Shown here: positions 40,761 through 48,924 of the stretch, piece by piece
Layout: each line of letters opens with the position of its first letter
How positions within the stretch are numbered: the first letter of the stretch is position 1
Assembly (NCBI GenBank): GCA_910586955.1
Contig: CAJUMM010000001.1
Coordinates: 1 to 64,000, forward strand
Source of the DNA: an uncultured Lachnospiraceae bacterium
GTDB lineage: Bacteria > Bacillota > Clostridia > Lachnospirales > Lachnospiraceae
DNA length: 64,000 nucleotides
Reading direction: 5' to 3'
The notes under the pieces: generated by a model
What the model was told of the DNA's origin: nothing
Database searches by the model: none
Seen by the model: only the letters and a program-made list of their open reading frames with translations
Made by a program: the position numbers and the translations under genes

Positions 40761-41525
40761 ATGAAAAATTATGTAAAGATACTGAAAACCGTTCTGGGGA
40801 GCAATTTTCGGAAGCTGAAAGCCCTTGTGAAGTACGGAAATTTCCAGTCCCGGGAGTTTGTAGTAGACAGGGAGAAGAAGATCGTATATCTGGTAAACTC
40901 CAAAGTAGCCTGCTCCTCCATTAAGGCCAGCATCTGCGGGTGCGGTGCAGATGACGACAGCATCCATACCATTGTAGGGAAGGGCGGATGGATCCGGCGG
41001 GATGTGCTCTCAAAAGAAGAGCAGGGCTTTTTCAAATTCACCTTTGTCCGGGATCCCTTTGCCAGGCTGGTATCCTGCTATGAGAGCAAGTATCACCATG
41101 ACAAGGATTTCTATAAAAAGCAGGAGTTTGATTTCGATCACTACCTCTTCGGTTATATCCGCAGGGATGAAGGGTTTGACAGATTTATCCGTAAGATTGT
41201 CCGGATTCCCAACGGGCTTCTGGAGAAGCACTTTCTGATTCAGTATGACTGGACCCATGACAGACAGGGAAGGCCCCTGGTAGATTATATCGGAAAGTGT
41301 GAAACCTTGGATGAGGAATACCGGCCCATTCAGGAGAAATACGGCTTGAAGGAGCTGCCCCATTTTAATAAGACGGATAAAAAGAAAAAGAACTGGATGG
41401 ACTACTATACCCTGGAAACTGCCAGGCTGGTGTATAAAAAATACCGGAAAGACGTGGAGGGATTCGGGTATAAAGATTCTTACAGGCGGCTGATTTCTTA
41501 TTTGAAAAAGAAAGAAAATGCTTGA
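40761..41525 (+). CDS. Carbohydrate-type sulfotransferase (Sulfotransfer_2 family)
   Basis: The 254-residue enzyme should transfer sulfate from PAPS to a hydroxyl or amine. The 5'-phosphosulfate loop is NSKVACSSIK (46-55) and the 3'-phosphate site is FVRDPFARLVSCY (95-107). Both match the HNK-1/chondroitin sulfotransferase type, whose acceptors are sugars. No signal peptide or membrane anchor is seen, so it acts in the cytoplasm. It is the last gene of the cysD operon, 3 bases after the permease. The acceptor is unknown. The surface-glycan cluster from 45001 is one possible partner, but it is not in the same operon. Confidence 0.85.
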   Translation: MKNYVKILKTVLGSNFRKLKALVKYGNFQSREFVVDREKKIVYLVNSKVACSSIKASICGCGADDDSIHTIVGKGGWIRRDVLSKEEQGFFKFTFVRDPFARLVSCYESKYHHDKDFYKKQEFDFDHYLFGYIRRDEGFDRFIRKIVRIPNGLLEKHFLIQYDWTHDRQGRPLVDYIGKCETLDEEYRPIQEKYGLKELPHFNKTDKKKKNWMDYYTLETARLVYKKYRKDVEGFGYKDSYRRLISYLKKKENA

Positions 41526-41537
41526 AATAGCATTTTC
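41514..41537 (+). terminator. Hairpin at the end of the sulfotransferase gene
   Basis: GAAAATGCT (41514-41522) pairs exactly with AGCATTTTC (41529-41537); the stop codon lies in the loop. The T-run after it is short, and it overlaps the rpmE promoter. Confidence 0.45.
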
Positions 41538-41550
41538 TATATGCTATAAT
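41522..41550 (+). promoter_or_regulatory. Promoter of rpmE, extended -10
   Basis: TTGAAA (41522-41527) and TATAAT (41545-41550) are exactly 17 bases apart, with TGC before the -10. The -35 box lies on the sulfotransferase stop codon. Confidence 0.75.
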
Positions 41551-41570
41551 TTAAAAGCTGTCTATATTGG

Positions 41571-41607
41571 CAGGGAACTGCAGGGACTTGCAGGGATAGC
41601 CCAGGGA
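41571..41607 (+). promoter_or_regulatory. CAGGGA repeats in the rpmE leader
   Basis: CAGGGA occurs at 41571, 41581, 41591 and 41602, nearly a 10-base period, within the roughly 130-base leader of rpmE. Ribosomal-protein genes, including rpmE, often carry leaders bound by their own product, so this may be a binding or pairing element. Confidence 0.4.
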
Positions 41608-41686
41608 AACTTGCTGTGGATTCATCGGAGCTGCATTGACTGGGAATGTTGTGGAAGTTCACAAATACAATAAAGAGGTGAAAAAC

Positions 41687-41890
41687 ATGAAGGAAGGAAT
41701 CCATCCGGCGTATTATCAGGCCACTGTTACTTGCAACTGCGGCAATACCTTTGTGACAGGCTCCACCAAGAAGGATATTCACGTGGAAATCTGTTCCAAG
41801 TGCCATTCATTCTATACCGGCCAGCAGAAGGCTGCGGCAGCCCGCGGACGTATTGATAAGTTCAATCGTAAATATGGCATTACCAAATAA
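41687..41890 (+). CDS. rpmE: Ribosomal protein L31, zinc-binding type
   Basis: This 67-residue protein of the large ribosomal subunit begins MKEGIHPAYYQATVTCNCGN. The cysteines of the C+ form are present (CNCG and ICSKCHSFYTG), so it should bind zinc. The ATG at 41687 has AAAGAGGTG upstream; earlier in-frame codons add a tail not found in L31. Order with rho upstream and DUF1385, prmC and prfA downstream is that of Clostridia, apart from the inserted sulfur cassette. Confidence 0.96.
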   Translation: MKEGIHPAYYQATVTCNCGNTFVTGSTKKDIHVEICSKCHSFYTGQQKAAAARGRIDKFNRKYGITK

Positions 41891-41905
41891 GAAGGTGTAA
41901 ACAAG

Positions 41906-41936
41906 GGTTGAGGTTGGAATAATCTCAACCTGTTTT
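41906..41936 (+). terminator. Possible terminator of rpmE
   Basis: GGTTGAG (41906-41912) pairs with CTCAACC (41924-41930), then TGTTTTA. Confidence 0.6.
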
Positions 41937-41966
41937 ACTATCTAGCACAATGTTAGGAGAATGGAT

Positions 41967-43073
41967 ATGAAAACGACAGGAAAATCTTCAGGCATTGGCG
42001 GACAGGCGGTTCTGGAAGGCATTATGATGAAGAATGAGGATGTCTATTCCATAGGCGTCCGCCGTCCGGACGGAGAGATTGAAGTACACTTGAGTACTTA
42101 TGAGGGAGTGGCGGGAAAGAAAGTGAAGAAAATCCCGGTTGTGCGGGGTGTGGTTAATTTTGTGGACTCCCTGGTTCTGGGGATGAAATGCCTTACTTTC
42201 TCGGCCAGCTTTTATGACGAAGAGGACGACTCCAAGCCTTCCAAAGCTGATCTTGTGATGCAGAAGGTGTTCCGGGATCAGGCGGAAAAAGTCGTGATGG
42301 GAATTACCGTGGCTTTCTCTATTGTCATGGCAGTTGCTATTTTTATGATTTTCCCGTATTTTCTGGCAAATTATCTGCGGGGATACATTGTGTCGGATTC
42401 CATACTGGCTGTGATTGAGGGGGCTATCCGGCTGCTTTTGTTTATCGGCTATGTGCTCCTGATTTCCCTGATGAAAGATATTCAGAGAGTCTTCCGTTAT
42501 CATGGTGCGGAGCATAAGTGTATTAACTGTATTGAGACAGGGCTGGAGTTGAATGTGGAGAACGTGCGGATCAGTTCCAAGCGGCATAAGCGGTGCGGAA
42601 CCAGCTTTATGCTGATTGTAATGGTGATCAGTATTATCTTCTTTATCTTTATCCGTGTGGATTCCCCTATTCTGCGGGTGGTGTTCCGTGTGGCATTGGT
42701 TCCTGTGATTGCAGGGGTTTCCTATGAATTTATCCGCCTGGCGGGGAATACGGACAATGTCCTGATTGGAATTTTGAGCAAGCCGGGCATGTGGCTCCAG
42801 GCCCTTACCACAAAGGAACCGGACGACGATATGATCGAGGTGGCTATTGCGGCTGTGGATGCCGTATTTGACTGGAGAGAGTATCAGGGAAGGCCTTCCG
42901 AGGAAAGCTATATCCAGGAGCCGGAAGAAGAGGAGCCTGAGGAGGAAGAGCTTCCCGGACAGCCGGAAGAAGCAGAGCCTGAGGAGGAAGAGCTTCCCGG
43001 GCAGCCGGAAGAAGCGGAGCCTGAGGAAACAGATATCCCCGATATTCAGGAGATCCTGGAGGCAGAGGAGTGA
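41967..43073 (+). CDS. DUF1385 membrane protein with acidic repeat tail
   Basis: The 368-residue protein belongs to the DUF1385 family, found beside prmC and prfA in Clostridia; its function is not established. Landmarks are GIGGQAVLEGIMMKN at the start and YHGAEHKCINCIE near the middle, with about four hydrophobic segments between 110 and 270. The C-terminal 55 residues are very acidic and contain two copies of the 14-residue unit EPEEEELPGQPEEA. The ATG at 41967 is preferred, 7 bases after AGGAG; 41961 is too close. It overlaps prmC by 4 bases. Confidence 0.85.
   Translation: MKTTGKSSGIGGQAVLEGIMMKNEDVYSIGVRRPDGEIEVHLSTYEGVAGKKVKKIPVVRGVVNFVDSLVLGMKCLTFSASFYDEEDDSKPSKADLVMQKVFRDQAEKVVMGITVAFSIVMAVAIFMIFPYFLANYLRGYIVSDSILAVIEGAIRLLLFIGYVLLISLMKDIQRVFRYHGAEHKCINCIETGLELNVENVRISSKRHKRCGTSFMLIVMVISIIFFIFIRVDSPILRVVFRVALVPVIAGVSYEFIRLAGNTDNVLIGILSKPGMWLQALTTKEPDDDMIEVAIAAVDAVFDWREYQGRPSEESYIQEPEEEEPEEEELPGQPEEAEPEEEELPGQPEEAEPEETDIPDIQEILEAEE
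42938..43023 (+). repeat. 42-bp in-frame tandem repeat in the DUF1385 gene
   Basis: A unit encoding EPEEEELPGQPEEA occurs twice in a row with only a few base differences, and a third partial unit (EPEE) follows. The period is a multiple of three, so copy number can change without a frameshift. Confidence 0.75.
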
Positions 43074-43909
43074 CGCTTAAGGAAGCATACCAATACGGGC
43101 GGGAAAAACTGGAGAAGGCGGAGGTGCCGGAGGCGGCCCTGGATGCCTGGTACCTGCTGGAATACGCTTCCGGATGCAGGAGAAGCCATTTCCTGGCATG
43201 TCCCGGGGAGAAACTGGAGACAGACAGAGAGCAGGTATTTCTGGAAGCAGTCCGGGAAAGAGCCCGTCGGGTTCCCCTCCAGTATATTACGGGAGAGCAG
43301 GAATTTATGGGGATCTCTTTTCTGGTCAGTGATCAGGTGCTGATTCCCAGGCAGGATACGGAGATTCTGGCAGAGAGAGTATTGAAGTATCTCCGGCCCG
43401 GAATGCGTTTTCTGGATCTCTGTACCGGCTCCGGCTGTATTCTTTTAAGCCTCCTTAAGAACTGTCCGGGGACGGAGGGCGTGGGGGCTGATATTTCGGC
43501 AGAAGCCCTTGAGGTGGCAAGGAAGAATAGGGAACGTCTTTCCCTGTCTGCCGGTTTGGTACAAAGCGACTTGTTTTCGGAGCTGCGGGGGAAGTTTGAT
43601 GTGATTGTGTCAAATCCCCCGTATATTAGAAGGGGAGAAATTCCTTCTCTCATGGAGGAAGTCCGGGGACATGAGCCCTGGCTTGCCTTGGACGGACATG
43701 AGGACGGACTGTTTTTTTATAGAAGGATTGCCGGAGAATGCCGGCCGTATCTGAAAGAGGGCGGGAGGCTGTATCTGGAAATTGGATGGGATCAGGGGAC
43801 TGGGGTTTCCGGGCTCCTTAAGGATCAGGGATTTACGGAGATTCAAGTGGTGAAAGATTTGGCCGGGCTGGACCGGGTAGTAATTGGGACTCTAACAGGA
43901 GGATGTTAA
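43070..43909 (+). CDS. prmC: Release factor glutamine methyltransferase
   Basis: This 279-residue enzyme methylates the Gln of the GGQ motif in release factors, using S-adenosylmethionine. An N-terminal helical domain (1-75) is followed by a Rossmann methyltransferase with FLDLCTGSGCILLSLLK and the catalytic VSNPPYI. The GTG start at 43070 overlaps the stop of the DUF1385 gene (GTGA). Its target gene prfA follows after 3 bases. Confidence 0.95.
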   Translation: MTLKEAYQYGREKLEKAEVPEAALDAWYLLEYASGCRRSHFLACPGEKLETDREQVFLEAVRERARRVPLQYITGEQEFMGISFLVSDQVLIPRQDTEILAERVLKYLRPGMRFLDLCTGSGCILLSLLKNCPGTEGVGADISAEALEVARKNRERLSLSAGLVQSDLFSELRGKFDVIVSNPPYIRRGEIPSLMEEVRGHEPWLALDGHEDGLFFYRRIAGECRPYLKEGGRLYLEIGWDQGTGVSGLLKDQGFTEIQVVKDLAGLDRVVIGTLTGGC

Positions 43910-43912
43910 AGG

Positions 43913-44986
43913 ATGTTTGATAAATTGGAAGATCTGCTGCTGCGCTTTGAGGATGTCCTGAATGAGCTGAATGAACCTTCGGTAGTTAACGATCAGGTGC
44001 GTTTCCGCAGGCTTATGAAAGAGCAGAATGATCTGCAGCCTATTGTAGATGCTTACAGAGAATATAAGAAGAGTAAAGAAACCGTAGAAGAGAGTCTCCA
44101 GATGCTGGATGAGGAAAGCGATGAAGAAATGCGGGAAATGCTCAAGGAAGAGCTTGGCAGCGCAAAGAACCGCATTGAAGAGCTGGAGCATACCATGAAA
44201 ATCCTGCTTCTTCCCAAGGATCCCAACGATGATAAAAATGTAATCGTGGAGATCCGTGCAGGAGCCGGGGGAGACGAGGCCGCTCTTTTTGCGGCGGAGA
44301 TCTACCGGATGTACGTCCACTATGCAGAGGGACGGCGCTGGAAAATCGAAGTGATGGAAGCGGACGAGATCGGGATTGGGGGAATGAAAAGCATTACCTT
44401 CCAGATTAACGGCCAGGGGGCCTATTCCGTGATGAAATATGAATCCGGTGTTCACCGGGTGCAGCGTGTTCCGGAAACCGAGTCCGGGGGGCGGATTCAC
44501 ACTTCCACCATTACGGTGGCAGTGATGCCGGAGGCGGAGGAAGTGGACGTTCAGATCGATGAGAAGGATATCCGGATCGATGTGATGCGGGCTTCGGGAA
44601 ACGGCGGCCAGTGCGTCAATACCACGGACTCTGCAGTCCGTCTGACTCATTATCCCACGGGAATCGTGGTGTACAGCCAGACAGAGAAATCCCAGCTCCA
44701 GAATAAGGCCAAAGCCTTTGCCCTTCTCAGGGCAAAGCTCTATGATATCGAGTGCCAGAAGGCCCACGATGCGGAAGCGGAGGCCAGAAGAAGCCAGATT
44801 GGAACGGGAGACCGCTCCGAAAAGATCCGGACATACAATTTCCCTCAGGGGCGGGTGACGGATCACAGGATTGGATTGACATTGTACAAGCTGGATAAGG
44901 TTATGAACGGAGATATCCAGGAGATTATCGACGCCTGCATTGCGGCGGACCAGGCAGCGAAACTGGCCCGGATGAACGAAGAGTAG
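43913..44986 (+). CDS. prfA: Peptide chain release factor 1
   Basis: This 357-residue factor ends translation at UAA and UAG. The catalytic GNGGQCVN motif is the methylation target of PrmC, and the codon-reading tripeptide is in RVPETES (PxT type), which marks RF1 rather than RF2. The length is typical. GGAGG lies close upstream in the end of prmC. The surface-glycan genes begin 14 bases after its stop without a clear promoter or terminator, so they may be read from the same transcript. Confidence 0.96.
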   Translation: MFDKLEDLLLRFEDVLNELNEPSVVNDQVRFRRLMKEQNDLQPIVDAYREYKKSKETVEESLQMLDEESDEEMREMLKEELGSAKNRIEELEHTMKILLLPKDPNDDKNVIVEIRAGAGGDEAALFAAEIYRMYVHYAEGRRWKIEVMEADEIGIGGMKSITFQINGQGAYSVMKYESGVHRVQRVPETESGGRIHTSTITVAVMPEAEEVDVQIDEKDIRIDVMRASGNGGQCVNTTDSAVRLTHYPTGIVVYSQTEKSQLQNKAKAFALLRAKLYDIECQKAHDAEAEARRSQIGTGDRSEKIRTYNFPQGRVTDHRIGLTLYKLDKVMNGDIQEIIDACIAADQAAKLARMNEE

Positions 44987-45000
44987 AAAGCGGTGCTGTT

Positions 45001-46548
45001 TTGAATAGGAAGAGAATTGTCAAACCGGAAATTTGGATTTATACAGGGATTTTCCTGCTGGCGCTCTTTCTGCGGGTGTACCGGCTGGGAGAGCTTCCCT
45101 TTGGCCTAAATGTAGATGAAGCAGGAATGGGCTATGATGCCTTTTCCCTGGCCCATTGGGGCATGGATCGGTATTTTAAAATCCGTCCCGTTTATTTCAT
45201 TAATTATGGAAGCGGACAGAGTGTGCTGTACGGCTATTGCTGCGCAGTGCTGATGAAGTTTTTGGATCCTTCGGTGGTGTTGATCCGGACGCCGGCCGTC
45301 TGTTTCGGAATGATTGTCTGGCTGTTCGGTACCCTGATTATAAGGAAGCTTCTGGGAAAGAGAATGGCGGCGGCGGGCTCCTTCCTGCTGGCGGTGTGTC
45401 CCTGCTTTATTCTTCATTCCCGTATCGGCATGGACTGTTTTCTGTTTTCCGGAATGTCGGTCCTGTCTTTATACATTCTTCTCTGTGCCATAGGATCCCA
45501 AGGTAAGAAATCCTGCCTGCTGTATATGGCTGCCGGAGCCTCCCTGGGTGTAACTCTTTACACCTATGCTTTAAGCTGGCTGGCAGTTCCCTTTTTTATG
45601 GTTTTTCTGCTGGTATATCTTTTGTACCAGAAGAAAATAAATTGGAAGCAGATTCTCTGTATGGGGATTCCTCTGGGAATTCTGGCGGCGCCTCTTGTGT
45701 TGGAGGTTCTGATTAATACCTTTGATCTGCCGGAAATTATGACCGGGTATTTTACCATACCCAAGCTGATGGTATACCGGGAGGCGGAGCTTTCTCTAAA
45801 TAATGTGATCAACAATATTCCGTCGCTGGTTAATTGTTATTTCTTTAACGACGATTTGGCGTACAATTCCCTTCCTACCTTTTTCAGCTTGTACCTTATC
45901 TCCCTTCCCTTCTGCATGGCCGGAATCTGGGAAGCCTGTGTAGATACTGTAAAATCCTTCCGGGAGAAACGCTTAAATCCGGCGGTACTGCTTTTTCTGT
46001 GGTTTCTGGCCCAGACCGGCATGGGGCTCCTGATTGACGGGCCGAATGTAAATAAGATGAATGCCGTATATTTTGTACTTCTGTTCTTTACGGTCCTGGG
46101 GTTAAGAAAAGCTTATTGTAATATCCGGGAACAGCGGAACCGGAAGATTTATGTGCTGTGTATTTCGGCAGTTTATCTCTTTTCTTTCGTGTCTTTTGGG
46201 AAATACTATTTTACGGAATATAAAGAAGATACCTTCCCCCTGCCCCTTTTCTGGGGAACCTATGCGGAGGTGCTGGACGAGTGGGAGGATGTAATCGGGG
46301 ACAGGACCATTTACACCGAATGCCCCTACGCCTACTATGCCCTGGGAGAGAAATTGTCGCCTCTGGAATTTAAACTGGTAGAAAAGGGAACCGAGGGAAG
46401 GGACGGTATCTGGTTTGATCTTCCCGAAGAGCCGGATGAAAACGGTTTTTATATTATATTTAAACGCCACGGCTATGCAGGGCGTCTGGAGGAAGCCGGG
46501 TTTACCAGGCAGGAGTCAGGGTGGTATACGCTGCTTTACAAAGAGTAG
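45001..46548 (+). CDS. GT-C-fold membrane glycosyltransferase (ArnT/PMT-like)
   Basis: The 515-residue membrane protein has about ten to twelve hydrophobic helices. The first outside loop has LNVDEAGMGYDA, the acidic site where ArnT/PMT-type (GT39/GT83) enzymes carry a catalytic Asp. It should transfer a sugar from a polyprenyl-phosphate carrier to an acceptor on the outer face of the membrane. The start is TTG at 45001 with only a weak ribosome site, which fits coupling to prfA. A soluble C-terminal region of about 110 residues follows the last helix. Donor and acceptor are unknown. Confidence 0.75.
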   Translation: MNRKRIVKPEIWIYTGIFLLALFLRVYRLGELPFGLNVDEAGMGYDAFSLAHWGMDRYFKIRPVYFINYGSGQSVLYGYCCAVLMKFLDPSVVLIRTPAVCFGMIVWLFGTLIIRKLLGKRMAAAGSFLLAVCPCFILHSRIGMDCFLFSGMSVLSLYILLCAIGSQGKKSCLLYMAAGASLGVTLYTYALSWLAVPFFMVFLLVYLLYQKKINWKQILCMGIPLGILAAPLVLEVLINTFDLPEIMTGYFTIPKLMVYREAELSLNNVINNIPSLVNCYFFNDDLAYNSLPTFFSLYLISLPFCMAGIWEACVDTVKSFREKRLNPAVLLFLWFLAQTGMGLLIDGPNVNKMNAVYFVLLFFTVLGLRKAYCNIREQRNRKIYVLCISAVYLFSFVSFGKYYFTEYKEDTFPLPLFWGTYAEVLDEWEDVIGDRTIYTECPYAYYALGEKLSPLEFKLVEKGTEGRDGIWFDLPEEPDENGFYIIFKRHGYAGRLEEAGFTRQESGWYTLLYKE

Positions 46549-46563
46549 GGGAAGGAGATTTGC

Positions 46564-47541
46564 ATGGCGGGTACACGCAGCCGGACCATAGATGCCCTGA
46601 AGGGAATTGCCATCCTTATTGTGATGGTGGGACATGTCTTAAGCTGGAACCATATGGAGGACGGATATCTCTATGATGCCATTAAGGTATTGCAGATGCC
46701 TCTGTTTATGATGGTCAGCGGTTATCTGTGCGGAATTGGCCGCAGGGCTGAGAACCTGAAAGAATATGGAAAAATCCTGGGAAAGCGGGGGCTCTCTTAT
46801 CTGGTTCCCTTCTTTTTCTGGATTATCATCAAGCACCCGCTGCATCCCATATCCAGTGTGGCAGAAACTCTGTTCCAGCTGGACAAAGGCTTATGGTTCC
46901 TGATGACGCTTTTTTTGCTGAATCTTATGGTTTATACGGCACAGCTGGCCGGAGCCCGGGCAGGAAAGTACAAAAAGCCGGTTTTCTGGCTGGTGTATCT
47001 GGGACTGGCGGCTTTCGTGGTGTTGGAAACCATGCTGGGCTGGGAGTTTCTAAGCCCTGGTTTAACAAGGCTGTACCTTCCCTTCTATCTGGCCGGATAC
47101 CTGGCGGGGGAATACCGGGAAAAGGTGTCCGCCATACCAAAGAGGTGGAAGGCCCTTGGATGTATCCCGGCAGCCTGCGGAATGCTCTTTCTGGTAGCAG
47201 CCTTTGATCTTCTTGACGTGAGCAGCCTGGCAGGCCTTCTGCGGCAGACGGCGGCTTCCTTCCTGGGCTGCTACGTGGTGGTGTATCTTGTGGCCCTGTG
47301 CAGGGACGGAAAGGTGAAAGGGGTTCTGGCATGGCTTGGGGGTTATACCCTGGAAATCTATGTGCTGCATTTTCACTTTGCAACCCTTTTGAACCAGGGA
47401 AAGACTTATGTGCTGTACAGCTTGGAAGGGATCCTCTTTGTGCTGGCGTCCTTTGCTGTTATGAGCGCCCTTACGGCGGTTATCATTTGGGTGACGAAGA
47501 AAGTAAAGCTGCTTGATATTTTAATGTACGGGAAATTTTAA
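46564..47541 (+). CDS. Acyltransferase-3-family membrane protein
   Basis: The 325-residue membrane protein belongs to the acyltransferase-3 (OafA/Fuk) family, which adds acyl groups to sugars of surface polymers. The N-terminal RTIDALKGIAILIVMVGHV carries the conserved His at the end of the first helix. About ten helices are expected. GGGAAGGAG lies before the ATG. It sits between a membrane glycosyltransferase gene and an MBOAT gene, supporting a role in glycan decoration. Acetyl is the usual group, but this is not shown. Confidence 0.87.
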   Translation: MAGTRSRTIDALKGIAILIVMVGHVLSWNHMEDGYLYDAIKVLQMPLFMMVSGYLCGIGRRAENLKEYGKILGKRGLSYLVPFFFWIIIKHPLHPISSVAETLFQLDKGLWFLMTLFLLNLMVYTAQLAGARAGKYKKPVFWLVYLGLAAFVVLETMLGWEFLSPGLTRLYLPFYLAGYLAGEYREKVSAIPKRWKALGCIPAACGMLFLVAAFDLLDVSSLAGLLRQTAASFLGCYVVVYLVALCRDGKVKGVLAWLGGYTLEIYVLHFHFATLLNQGKTYVLYSLEGILFVLASFAVMSALTAVIIWVTKKVKLLDILMYGKF

Positions 47542-47556
47542 AAACAGGAGAATCGT

Positions 47557-48909
47557 ATGGGATTTACTTCACTATCCTTTTTGGTGTTTTTTCCAATTAT
47601 ATGGCTGATCTATCTGGCCGTTCCCCCGAAAGCAAGGGTTTTCTGGCTTTTGGCGGCCAGTTATGCCTTCTGCTGGAGCTTCGGGTTTCATAATGTCCTG
47701 GTGCTTCTGGCCTCCACGGCGGTGACTTATGGGGCCGGCCTGGGACTGGAAGTGCAAAGAGAAGGACAGGGCAGGAAGATGCTGCTGGCAGGGGCGGTTT
47801 TGATCCATGTGATATTCCTGTTTTTTGTGAAATATAACAGGGCAAATTTTTTCATTCCTATCGGGATATCCTTCTATACCTGTCAGGCCCTGGGCTATCT
47901 GGTGGATGTCTACCGGGGAAGGGAGGCGGAGCGTCATGTGATCCGCTTTGCCCTGTTTCAGGCTTTTTTTCCCAAGCTGGTGCAGGGGCCCATTGAACAA
48001 TCCGGCAATCTTCTGGAACAGATCCGGCATTTGGAAGAAAAGGAGATCCGGAATCTGGACAGCATCCGCATGGGAGCCCTTCTCCTGCTCTGGGGATTGT
48101 TCCAGAAGCTGATGATTGCGGACAGGCTTGCTGTTCCGGTAAATGCGGTCTTTGGGCAGTTCGGGGCCTTCGGCGGTGTGGAGATTCTGCTGGCCACCCT
48201 GATTTATGCCTTTCAGATTTACTGTGACTTTGCGGGATATACCAATATTGCCAGAGGCGTGGCGAAAATGTGCGGCATTGATCTTTTAGAGAATTTCCGG
48301 CGGCCGTTTCTGGCGGAATCCGTGCAGGATTTTTGGCGAAGATGGCATATGACCCTGGGAAGCTGGCTGCGGGAGTGTGTGTATATCCCCCTTGGCGGGA
48401 ACCGGAAGGGGAAGCTCCGGAAACAGATCAACATTTTGATTACCTTTACCTTAAGCGGAGTCTGGCATGGGGTGGGGGTACATTATCTGCTCTGGGGCGT
48501 CCTGCAGGGAGTGGGACAGCTTGTAGATATTGCCCGCTGGAAGATTCCGAAAGTGCTGAAACAGATCATCGTATTTCTCTTTTTTGATGCCACGCTGATG
48601 GTATTCCGGGTGAATTCCCTGGGAGATCTCCGGGGGATGCTTAAGATTCTGGCCACGGATTTCCGGCTGCGGGATTTTGCAGGAATGCAGCTTGGGGGTC
48701 TGGAATGGCTTCTGGCCCTGCTTGGAATGCTTCTTGTGCTGGCAAAGGATATTCTCAATGACCGGGGGGTATCTTTCCGGAAGAAAATTCTGGAAGGGCC
48801 GGCCGCCCTCCGCTGCCTGATCTATACGGCGATGATTGGGGGAATTGTAATCTTCGGCGTATATGGGGCGGCTTACGATACAAGCGGGTTCCTATATACC
48901 CAGTTCTAG
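47557..48909 (+). CDS. MBOAT-family O-acyltransferase (AlgI/DltB-like)
   Basis: The 450-residue membrane protein is of the AlgI type and moves an acyl group across or to the outer face of the membrane. The N-terminus FTSLSFLVFFPIIWLIY and the segment VQDFWRRWHMTLGSWLRECV are typical. The likely catalytic His304 lies in LSGVWHGVGVHYLLWG. AACAGGAG lies upstream of the ATG. The next gene encodes an SGNH-type partner, the usual second component of MBOAT acetylation systems. Confidence 0.93.
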   Translation: MGFTSLSFLVFFPIIWLIYLAVPPKARVFWLLAASYAFCWSFGFHNVLVLLASTAVTYGAGLGLEVQREGQGRKMLLAGAVLIHVIFLFFVKYNRANFFIPIGISFYTCQALGYLVDVYRGREAERHVIRFALFQAFFPKLVQGPIEQSGNLLEQIRHLEEKEIRNLDSIRMGALLLLWGLFQKLMIADRLAVPVNAVFGQFGAFGGVEILLATLIYAFQIYCDFAGYTNIARGVAKMCGIDLLENFRRPFLAESVQDFWRRWHMTLGSWLRECVYIPLGGNRKGKLRKQINILITFTLSGVWHGVGVHYLLWGVLQGVGQLVDIARWKIPKVLKQIIVFLFFDATLMVFRVNSLGDLRGMLKILATDFRLRDFAGMQLGGLEWLLALLGMLLVLAKDILNDRGVSFRKKILEGPAALRCLIYTAMIGGIVIFGVYGAAYDTSGFLYTQF

Positions 48910-48924
48910 CAGGAAGGAAGAGCT

